Shown one piece after another: positions 18,656 through 25,974 of a DNA stretch of 64,000 nucleotides; position 1 is the first letter of the stretch, and the number at the start of each line of letters is the position of its first letter. Source of the stretch: an uncultured bacterium. Its GTDB lineage: Bacteria; Myxococcota_A; Bradymonadia; UBA7976; VGTA01. The position numbers and the translations under genes are program-made. The notes under the pieces are model-generated. The model was not told the origin of the DNA, ran no database searches, and was given only the letters and a program-made list of their open reading frames with translations. The stretch lies in the NCBI GenBank assembly GCA_943788935.1, contig CALSSE010000007.1, positions 353,871 to 417,870 of the forward strand, written 5' to 3'.

Positions 18656-18722
18656 GTAACGTCCTTTTTAGATGCAGGCTCTCGAGAAGGGGTCGCCTTT
18701 ACCCAAAGAGTATTGAAGAGCC

Positions 18723-19460
18723 TTATAGTAAGCTCTGACGACCTCGCTCCATCGCCGCCGAGAAGTCCTTAATCGCTTGGTCGAGCCCACGAATCATAGC
18801 TCGAGCGCTTAAACTTTGATCGACATGAACCTCAGAGACTTGAGTGACTCGACACAGCTGCTCAGCGGCGCTGAGGTTTATTCCTCCATTAACCGCAACT
18901 CTTAAACCAAATCGGCGGGCCATCACCGCAGCGTCCATCAGTTGACTAAAATGAGCACGGCGAGCATCACCAGCACTACTTGAGGTGATCGCGTGAGTTG
19001 AGAAGACTACGGTGTCAATGTCGAGTCGTTGTAAGCGCTTGATTAAATCCACTTTAGGCTCTATCTGAGCGGCGACCTCAATGTCGGCATCTCTCAATTG
19101 GCCGATGGTGGCGCGAAGTTCGTCACTGAGATGATAAGCGTCAAGACCCCCAACAACTGTGGGACCAACCCAGCGGGGGGGGATCAAAGTGACTCGATCG
19201 AGCTTGAGCTCATAACTTAAACGACGTAAGTCGGCATCCGGGGAGACTCGTAAGTTAACTTTTATATTGAGCTCCTCAGACCAACGCTTCATGGTGATCA
19301 CGGCTTGCTCATACCAGTCTTCTCTAGCGCTGATGGAGAGCCCACTAGCGCCAGCCCATTCGGCGACGAGCCCTAAAGCGTTTAAACTAGGCTCAGCGGA
19401 GCCATGTTGTGTTTTAAAAGCGAGGATGCTATCCATCCCCAAATGTAGCTCAGCGTTCAT
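18723..19460 (-). CDS. PdxJ-like TIM-barrel protein lacking the catalytic residues
   Basis: A 245-residue protein of normal PdxJ length, 14 nt downstream of glmM, the usual deltaproteobacterial position of pdxJ (pyridoxine 5'-phosphate synthase). The framework aligns: LGMDSILAF at the N-terminus, SAREDW for HLREDR, VNLRVSP for LNLEMA, LIPPRW...GGLD for LVPER...GGLD, VNGGINL for NAGHGL. However, the three catalytic residues of E. coli PdxJ (His45, Glu72, His193) are Ser, Arg and Ile here, and the phosphate/substrate ligands His52 and Gly194 are Glu and Asn, while Arg47 remains. It is therefore unlikely to make pyridoxine phosphate. A changed function or a structural role is possible. Confidence 0.8.
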   Translation of the reverse strand: MNAELHLGMDSILAFKTQHGSAEPSLNALGLVAEWAGASGLSISAREDWYEQAVITMKRWSEELNIKVNLRVSPDADLRRLSYELKLDRVTLIPPRWVGPTVVGGLDAYHLSDELRATIGQLRDADIEVAAQIEPKVDLIKRLQRLDIDTVVFSTHAITSSSAGDARRAHFSQLMDAAVMARRFGLRVAVNGGINLSAAEQLCRVTQVSEVHVDQSLSARAMIRGLDQAIKDFSAAMERGRQSLL

Positions 19461-19474
19461 CTTCGCTCACTTCC

Positions 19475-20926
19475 TCAACGATCTTGAATCTCTTTGGCCA
19501 TCAACCCGCTGATCTGCTCAACAAGTTCATTCACTTTACTCAGATCTTCTCCCTCTACCATCACTCGAGCCATCTTCTGAGTCCCTGAGTATCGGACTAA
19601 AACTCGTCCTCGATCAGCTAAGAAAGCCTCAGCATTTTCGATGCATGCACGAGTTTTGGGCAGAGAGGAGAGAGGAGGCTTACCGCTCACCTCAAAGCTC
19701 TTTAGCGCTTGAGGAAAGTGAGACATCTCAGCGCCAAGTTCACTCAGCGATCGATTCTCAGTCACGATGACGCCTAGCATAGAGAGAGCGGTCACTAGAC
19801 CATCCCCTGTAGTCGCGATATCACGGAGGATAGTATGTCCAGATTGCTCACCGCCAAGATTGGCATTCAGCGCTCTCATTTTAGCGACAACATACCGGTC
19901 TCCTACTTGAACTCTCTCCACGTTTACTTTTGATCGTTTCAAGGACACCTCTAGTCCTAGATTACTCATCACAGTAGTCACGACGCTACCCCCCTTTAGG
20001 GTACCTGCAGTCGACATCGACCGTCCGAGGACCGCTAGTATTTGGTCACCATCGAGAATATTCTGATGCTCATCGACGAGGATACAACGATCGGCATCAC
20101 CATCTAAGGCGATACCGAGATCAGCGCCTTCAGCGCCGACTCTCTCGACAAGAGCATCGGTATGTGTGGCTCCGCAGAGATGATTAATGTTAATCCCATT
20201 GGGATCAACAGCCATAGGGATTACTTCTGCACCGAGCTCTTCCAATACTTGAGGAGCGACCCGGTAAGCAGCGCCATTAGCGCAGTCAATCACTACCTTT
20301 AGACCGCTTAGCGAGATGCTCTTAGGGAGCGCTTGTTTAGCCATCACATTATAACGACCGATGGCATCAGAGATCCTTGCAGCTCGTCCTATTTCATGAC
20401 CAATTGGGCGATGACGATTTAAATCAACGCTCCCATGCCAATGATGGGGTAAAATATGACCTGTGTGGTCAGTCGAGGAGTGAAGCGTCATTTGGTCACA
20501 GCTCTCTCCGACCATCAGCCTCTCAATCATTAACTCTTCTTCATCGGGGAGCTTGTAGCCATCTCGTGCGAAGATTTTTACGCCGTTATCCTCAAAGGGG
20601 TTATGTGAGGCCGAAATCATTAACCCCGCGTCTGCTCGTCTGCTCTGGGTTAGCATCGCGACACCTGGTGTCGGTAAAGGACCCGCTAAGAAGACGTCTA
20701 CTCCTGCTGAGCACAACCCGGCGACGAGCGCGTTCTCAATGAGATAACCAGAGACTCTCGTATCTTTACCGATCACTACTTGAGGCCTGGCCCGACCGCG
20801 GGGGAGGCCTCTTTGGTATAACAAATAGCCGACCGCTCTACCAAGTTGAAGCGCTACCTCAGCGCTCATCGCTCCTTCATTCGCTCGGCCTCGCATCCCA
20901 TCTGTTCCGAAGAGCTGTCTCGTCAT
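19475..20926 (-). CDS. glmM: phosphoglucosamine mutase GlmM
   Basis: A 483-residue alpha-D-phosphohexomutase converting glucosamine 6-phosphate to glucosamine 1-phosphate for UDP-GlcNAc, hence peptidoglycan and LPS. It begins TRQLFGTDGMRGRANEG, diagnostic of GlmM. The phosphoserine is S107 in ISASHNP; the metal loop is DGDADR; the sugar loop is GGEQSGH. The phosphate-binding loop reads RYSGTQKMARVMVEG, where most GlmM have SGTE, a small departure. The start at 20926 is favoured over an in-frame ATG three codons upstream because AGGAGGAG is 9 nt away. First gene of a putative operon with the PdxJ-like gene and osmC. Confidence 0.95.
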   Translation of the reverse strand: MTRQLFGTDGMRGRANEGAMSAEVALQLGRAVGYLLYQRGLPRGRARPQVVIGKDTRVSGYLIENALVAGLCSAGVDVFLAGPLPTPGVAMLTQSRRADAGLMISASHNPFEDNGVKIFARDGYKLPDEEELMIERLMVGESCDQMTLHSSTDHTGHILPHHWHGSVDLNRHRPIGHEIGRAARISDAIGRYNVMAKQALPKSISLSGLKVVIDCANGAAYRVAPQVLEELGAEVIPMAVDPNGININHLCGATHTDALVERVGAEGADLGIALDGDADRCILVDEHQNILDGDQILAVLGRSMSTAGTLKGGSVVTTVMSNLGLEVSLKRSKVNVERVQVGDRYVVAKMRALNANLGGEQSGHTILRDIATTGDGLVTALSMLGVIVTENRSLSELGAEMSHFPQALKSFEVSGKPPLSSLPKTRACIENAEAFLADRGRVLVRYSGTQKMARVMVEGEDLSKVNELVEQISGLMAKEIQDR

Positions 20927-21055
20927 AATACCCATCTCCTCCTCTTATCCTTTGTTGCTCTCAGCTGATCTCAATATTTCAAGGTGTCTCAAGACTTCAA
21001 GGTGTCTTTATACACCTTAAGAGCGCTGATCGAGTTTATGTTGATTACGTAGTCG

Positions 21056-22045
21056 TTACACGAGACCATTCTCGGAGAGTCGTCGAGAGAGGAATTCGAT
21101 AGCAGTCAGTCCCAGTCCTTCAATCTCTTGGTCGCCACTGTGCCTCCCTAGGGGGATCAATCGTGCGTCGGGTCGAGGATGCATAAAGAAAGGCATCGAT
21201 AGGCGCGCTTCAGTGCTCTCACCAGGCGGATTAACGACGCGATGTGTGGTCGCCGGTAAAGCCCCACCCGTGATCACATTCATCATATCACCGGTGTCTA
21301 GAATAATCGCACCGGCTGGGGGGACGATGTCTAGCCAATCACCTTGGCGAGTGAGCAGCTGCAGCCCCGGTTGAGTCGCTGCTGGCAAGAGGGTAAGGAG
21401 ATTAATGTCTTCATGAGCAGCCGCCCTTACACTCCCTGCTTCACGGCTTTGAAAGCGCTCAAGCTCTGGATAGTTGAGCACTCTTAGGACGCTGTTTCCC
21501 TCTGAGGCGAGGGCGTCGAGCGCGCCATCGGGGATCTCTAGATAGTGCTCAATGACCCGCAACATTTGATGGGCGAGCTGATCCATGGCTGAGTAGAGAG
21601 TCAACATTGATGATTGGAACTCTGGCACCTCTCTTGGAAAGAGGTTGCTCTTCATTACACCAGTGGCTCGATAAGTGTGATCATCGCTGAGCTCTCTGCC
21701 GATGTGCCAAAACTCCTTTAAGTCACCAAGAGATTGCCCCTTAGCCCTCTCCATTAAGAGAGGAGTGTAACCTCGCTGGCGTCCTCCCTCTACATCTTCA
21801 TATCGACGTTTTTGCGCTTCAGTGAGATGAAAGGCGAGACGGGCGGCTTGATAAGCCTCTTCTAGACAGCGTTGATCAACGCCATGACTACTTAAGCTCA
21901 CAAACCCCCAACGCCTTAGGGAGTCACCGATGCTCTGGACGTTATCAACACACTCTTGATAATGTGGGTGATCAGTGTCTAATAGACGGTCTAAATATTG
22001 ACCTAGGGAGTCACTGAGCTCAACTAGCGGTACTTGATCAACCAT
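21056..22045 (-). CDS. isopenicillin-N-synthase-like 2OG-Fe(II) oxygenase
   Basis: A 329-residue dioxygenase of the IPNS/2-oxoglutarate-Fe(II) superfamily. The iron ligands are H211 and D213 in AAHEDINLLTLL and H268 in TTHRVVNPP; R281 in ARLSMPFF is the usual 2-oxoglutarate or substrate carboxylate anchor (RxS). The N-terminal DIOX_N segment is recognisable (WGFVSLSSHGV). Bacterial members oxidise diverse small molecules, and there is no biosynthetic cluster here to name the substrate. It is downstream of the class II photolyase on the same strand, with a 145-nt gap that contains an inverted repeat next to the start codon. Confidence 0.88.
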   Translation of the reverse strand: MVDQVPLVELSDSLGQYLDRLLDTDHPHYQECVDNVQSIGDSLRRWGFVSLSSHGVDQRCLEEAYQAARLAFHLTEAQKRRYEDVEGGRQRGYTPLLMERAKGQSLGDLKEFWHIGRELSDDHTYRATGVMKSNLFPREVPEFQSSMLTLYSAMDQLAHQMLRVIEHYLEIPDGALDALASEGNSVLRVLNYPELERFQSREAGSVRAAAHEDINLLTLLPAATQPGLQLLTRQGDWLDIVPPAGAIILDTGDMMNVITGGALPATTHRVVNPPGESTEARLSMPFFMHPRPDARLIPLGRHSGDQEIEGLGLTAIEFLSRRLSENGLV

Positions 22046-22048
22046 ATA

Positions 22049-22108
22049 CTCGTCTCTCTGTCTACGATGCTCTAGTATAGAGATACACCGTTGTTACCGT
22101 GAGACGAG
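22049..22108 (-). promoter_or_regulatory. inverted repeat able to mask the ribosome-binding site of the IPNS-like gene
   Basis: CTCGTCTC (22049-22056) and GAGACGAG (22101-22108) are perfect 8-bp complements separated by 44 nt. The first arm is 3 nt from the start codon (22045, minus strand), so in the mRNA the stem would include the purine-rich GAGACGAG where a Shine-Dalgarno sequence should be. It could limit translation or be a protein-binding site. The stem is seen; the role is inferred. Confidence 0.4.
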
Positions 22109-22190
22109 AGATCTTGCAAGTGTTACGATACTTCAGGCCCTCATGGAGAGAGAGTGTGGCCATTTAATTGGTCATCCGCTGATACTTCTT

Positions 22191-23702
22191 TTACTGAGCG
22201 AATAAGTCAGCCATTTCCTCATTGAGGCTACCTCGTTGTGCATATCGCTTTTGATAGCCCTTAGCTTTCAGTTTACGCATTGTGCTATCTGAGGTCATAT
22301 AACGAAGTTTACCAAAGATCTGCCTCTCAGGCCCCCACGCTCTATCAAAGCGACCTAAACACCAAAATATCCCCGAATAACTGTTAGGGTCTCGTCCATC
22401 GAGTGCATATTTATTGTTTAGGTGAATGAGGTTCTCTAAGGCGGCGCGAGGACTCTCGCTCCACTCATAGATCTTCTTGCCCCACAACATTCGGACATAG
22501 TTATGGATACGACCTTCCTCAACTAATTGATTTTGAGCAGCGTTCCATAATGGATCATGGGTCTGTGAAGACTCAAACTGTTCTAGAGAATAAACATACG
22601 GTCGATTATCATCTTGATGGGTCGTTAGCGTCTTTAGCGCCCATTCAGGGAGTGAGTCATATTGATCGTAGTCATCTGGCCGATGAAAGCAGAAAGCGAA
22701 ACCAAGCTCACGCCAAGTGATGAGCTCATCGATAAAGGCCTCTACAGCCTTAGAGGCGCCCCACCACCCTTCACGAGATCCACTTGGCTTAGGGGCGACT
22801 TGCTCAGGTGACCATTCGCAGCTCTCGAAGGCTAACTGAGCGATATGATGAACGGAGATATGACCAAAATGGATATGAGCGGACAGACCGCTAGCCGCTC
22901 CACCTTCTAAAGCGTTTCGATCGTAATGATACCTCGGTAGGCGAGACTCAATAAACATTCGCACACGTGACTCTGCGCAGTCCGCTCCTCCTTCATCAGC
23001 TGGGGTCACGCTTTGATCGATGGGTAAGCGCTCTATACCTCCATTAAGAAGATCATCAATATTAGCGATAGACCACTGATCGAGGGCCGCCTCAGGGATT
23101 TTTGCTCCTTTCGCAGTAGCGCTCATCTTGAGGGGATCAACCACAGGGAAGTGCTCAGGGGCAAAAAACGGTAAGAGCGTTTTTTGAAGATGCCTTCTGA
23201 AGCTCGCCGCGGTCGTAAAGACTCGACCAGAAGACCTCAATGGCAAGAGGCCATTACTGTCCACTTTCTCGAAAAGAACTTCAGCTCTTTGGGCGGCGCT
23301 TGAGGTCATTTTAGGAATAAAATAGCAGGGGTACTCATCGGTGATGACGAGACAAGCGCTCTGGGCGAGTTTATGGAGTAAGCCTCTCCCTTCTCCCTCA
23401 CTGCTCTCTACGTAAGGGAAATAGGTAGCGCTCAAGCGCTCGGCATGCGCTTGATTATCCCTCATTCCCTCGATGATAAAGCGGTGAAAACGGGCGCTCG
23501 CCCATGGATAAGCGACTCGTAAGGGCTCAAAAATCAGAACGGGTTTATCGAGTTTTGCGCTCCATTCTACCGCCCTTTGGAGCGCAAAGTTCCACTTGAG
23601 TCTTCGCTGAGCGACCATCCAATAGAGAATATACTCTCCGCTCTGGTTGAGCTCTCCTTGATTCAAAGATGATACTCGGATGTTAGGTACAGGCCTCAAC
23701 AT
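22191..23702 (-). CDS. phr: class II CPD photolyase
   Basis: A 503-residue photolyase/cryptochrome-family protein. The N-terminal EYILYWMVAQRRLKWNFAL and the C-terminal block from NYVRMLWGKKIYEW through NNKYALDGRDPNSYSGIFWCLGRF are class II hallmarks; the DGRDPNSYSG stretch lies in the FAD pocket and its Trp/Asn neighbours are conserved. It repairs cyclobutane pyrimidine dimers using blue light, with FADH- as cofactor. AGGAGGG is 7 nt before the ATG. The C-terminus KLKAKGYQKRYAQRG is a usual ending for the class. It is transcribed divergently from the aldehyde dehydrogenase across a 280-nt gap. Confidence 0.92.
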   Translation of the reverse strand: MLRPVPNIRVSSLNQGELNQSGEYILYWMVAQRRLKWNFALQRAVEWSAKLDKPVLIFEPLRVAYPWASARFHRFIIEGMRDNQAHAERLSATYFPYVESSEGEGRGLLHKLAQSACLVITDEYPCYFIPKMTSSAAQRAEVLFEKVDSNGLLPLRSSGRVFTTAASFRRHLQKTLLPFFAPEHFPVVDPLKMSATAKGAKIPEAALDQWSIANIDDLLNGGIERLPIDQSVTPADEGGADCAESRVRMFIESRLPRYHYDRNALEGGAASGLSAHIHFGHISVHHIAQLAFESCEWSPEQVAPKPSGSREGWWGASKAVEAFIDELITWRELGFAFCFHRPDDYDQYDSLPEWALKTLTTHQDDNRPYVYSLEQFESSQTHDPLWNAAQNQLVEEGRIHNYVRMLWGKKIYEWSESPRAALENLIHLNNKYALDGRDPNSYSGIFWCLGRFDRAWGPERQIFGKLRYMTSDSTMRKLKAKGYQKRYAQRGSLNEEMADLFAQ

Positions 23703-23982
23703 GACTATTCCCTCCTCTGAATGGTCGATCAGACTTCAAAGACACCTAAGCGACTTGTTATTAAGGCGGTTTCACTAGGCATTAATCATCTTTGAACAAG
23801 CTATTGATTCAGCTCATGACATTAAGTCGCACAGGTCTCTAAATCTGTTGATCATTATGATGAATCTTTAGGAGAGACGAGCTAAGGTGAGTCATCGCAG
23901 AGCCGATAACGTGGAGTCTACATCCACTCTCTTGATGAGATAAGACTCTCGATGACGAAGATCGACCAAAGGAGACATCGCA

Positions 23983-25599
23983 GTGAGAGCTGACCAAGAG
24001 AACTCAACCGCAAGCCAAGAGAGCATACCAAAGAGTATGAAAGCGATTAACCCCATGACACTCGCTGAAGTGGAGACATTAATGACCGAGGAAGCCGCGG
24101 TCTCAGAGTTGATTTCACGAGCTCGTCAAGCGTCAGAGAGATGGAGTGAGATCTCTCTCAAAGAGCGTTCACGCCAACTGATACGACTTGGAGAGAGGAT
24201 CACTCAAGAGCGGGATGTCGGCGCCCGACTCATCGCTGAAGAGACCGGACGTGCCCTCAGCCTCGCTGCTCTCTCTGAGCTTAATACTGTTCAAAGTTTT
24301 ATTAAGGCTGCGATAAGTGAAGCTCGGATCGCTTTGAAGGAAACGAAAGTGAAGCTCTCTCCCCTCGATTTCCCGGGTAAGTCAGCGATCGTTGAGCAAG
24401 TGCCCCGAGGAGTCATCGGGATTATCGCTCCATGGAACTATCCCGTCAGCAATTTCTACAAATCATTGTTTCCTGCTCTACTCTCAGGAAATGCGGTGGT
24501 CATGAAGCCTTCAGAGCACACTCCACGAGTGGGGGCTTGGCTCGCTGATCTCGCCACAGAGGTCCTCGGTGAAGATCTCGTACTCTGTGTTCAAGGGGGG
24601 GCTAGCGTAGGTCGAGCGCTTGTTGAGGGCGGAGTGGACAGCGTGGTATTTACCGGCTCCGTAGCCACAGGGAGAGCGGTCGCAGCGCTCGCGGCTCATC
24701 AGTTGATCCCTTGTTCATTAGAGCTCGGGGGCAAGGACGCTGCTTTGGTGCTCGCTGATGCTGACTTAGATCGGACCGCCTTAGGCATCGCTCAATGGTC
24801 AATGTTTAACAGCGGTCAAGATTGCTCTAGTATTGAGAGGCTTTATGTGATGGATCGCATCGCCGATTCCTTCATCGAGCGCCTGAATACGGTGATCTCT
24901 CACCTGACATATCACGGAGATGGTAGATTAAAGCCAGAAGAAGAGGCTGATATAGGACCGCTCCAGACAGCGGAGCAGTTAGCTGTGGTAAACAAGCATG
25001 TTGGTCAGGCGGTTGCTGAAGGGGCATTGGTGCTTTGCGGAGGGAAGCCTAGTGGAGTGGGATATGGATTTCAGCCTACTCTCCTAGATCGGTGCGTTGA
25101 GGGTATGTTGGTGACCGAAGAGGAGACCTTTGGCCCAGTCATCGCGGTGATTAGGGTGCATACGGTTGATGAGGCGATCGAGCGTATCAACCGCTCACGG
25201 TATGGGTTGAATGGTAGCGTGTGGACGTCGAATATCGCCGTAGGGCGAGCGATCGCTAAGCGATTAGATGTCGGTATCGCGCTTGTTAACAATCACTCTT
25301 TCACCGGCTCTCTCCCGCAAATGCCATGGACGGGTGTGAAAGAAACCGGCTACGGTGTAGCCTCTTCTCGTTGGGCATATCACACTTTCGTTCGTCCTCG
25401 TACCATCGTCCTTGATAAGAATAAGGATCCAGACCCTTTCTGGTTTCCTGTCGATGAGAGCTATCAGCGATTTGTGGAGGCTGTTGCGCTCAAGAATCTT
25501 GGAGGTGGCATTGGTGTACTCTTTCGTCTTATTGGTCTTTTGGGGAAGCGAATTAAGGCGACCAAGTCTTTACTTCACCCAACAGAGGATGATCGATGA
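23983..25599 (+). CDS. aldehyde dehydrogenase with hydrophobic C-terminal extension
   Basis: A 538-residue NAD(P)-dependent aldehyde dehydrogenase. WNYPVSN, FTGSVATGR, the general-base Glu in SLELGGKD (E247) and the nucleophile in SGQDCSSIER (C281) are intact. The C-terminal ~60 residues beyond the family core include a hydrophobic segment (GIGVLFRLIGLLGKR), possibly for peripheral membrane contact as in fatty-aldehyde dehydrogenases. The start is GTG, with AAAGGAG 8 nt upstream. It overlaps the DUF952 gene by 4 nt (ATGA), so the two are coupled. The aldehyde substrate is unknown; SGQDC rather than SGQRC is a mild variant. Confidence 0.88.
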   Translation: MRADQENSTASQESIPKSMKAINPMTLAEVETLMTEEAAVSELISRARQASERWSEISLKERSRQLIRLGERITQERDVGARLIAEETGRALSLAALSELNTVQSFIKAAISEARIALKETKVKLSPLDFPGKSAIVEQVPRGVIGIIAPWNYPVSNFYKSLFPALLSGNAVVMKPSEHTPRVGAWLADLATEVLGEDLVLCVQGGASVGRALVEGGVDSVVFTGSVATGRAVAALAAHQLIPCSLELGGKDAALVLADADLDRTALGIAQWSMFNSGQDCSSIERLYVMDRIADSFIERLNTVISHLTYHGDGRLKPEEEADIGPLQTAEQLAVVNKHVGQAVAEGALVLCGGKPSGVGYGFQPTLLDRCVEGMLVTEEETFGPVIAVIRVHTVDEAIERINRSRYGLNGSVWTSNIAVGRAIAKRLDVGIALVNNHSFTGSLPQMPWTGVKETGYGVASSRWAYHTFVRPRTIVLDKNKDPDPFWFPVDESYQRFVEAVALKNLGGGIGVLFRLIGLLGKRIKATKSLLHPTEDDR

Positions 25600-25925
25600 A
25601 GGTCTATAAGGTATGCCCTAGATCAGAGTGGTTAAACGCTGAAGAGCGCGGCAGGTTTGAGGGCTCAGCGGTCGACCAAGGAGATGGTTTTATTCATCTC
25701 TCATCCGCTGGTCAGCTCGCTGAGACACTACGACTCCACTTCAGGGGTCAAGGAGATCTCGTCTTGGTCGAGTTTCTAGAGGATGAACTGCCTAACTTAG
25801 TGTGGGAGCCTTCACGAAACGGCCAACTATTCCCTCATCTTTATGGTGCTTTACCTCTCGATAAAGTCACTCACGAATGGAGGCTAGAGCTTAGCGTAGA
25901 GGGCATTCCTCTCTTACCGTGGTGA
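25596..25925 (+). CDS. DUF952 family protein
   Basis: A 109-residue cytoplasmic protein of the DUF952 family, known for the signature GFIHLSSAGQLAET seen here, with FPHLYGALPLDKV toward the C-terminus. The family is widespread and has no defined reaction; the conserved His residues suggest a small enzyme, some members having an ADP-ribosyltransferase-like fold. It is translationally coupled to the upstream aldehyde dehydrogenase by an ATGA overlap, the only hint of a functional link. Confidence 0.85.
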   Translation: MKVYKVCPRSEWLNAEERGRFEGSAVDQGDGFIHLSSAGQLAETLRLHFRGQGDLVLVEFLEDELPNLVWEPSRNGQLFPHLYGALPLDKVTHEWRLELSVEGIPLLPW

Positions 25926-25974
25926 GTTATCTTCCATGAAGGGGATTTAACAGGGAACGCTCAAATTTTTTGTT

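Noticed and set aside
23703..23982. Divergent promoters of photolyase and aldehyde dehydrogenase
   Set aside because: TATGAT (23856-23861) has no acceptable -35 at 17 nt; I could not place either promoter with confidence.
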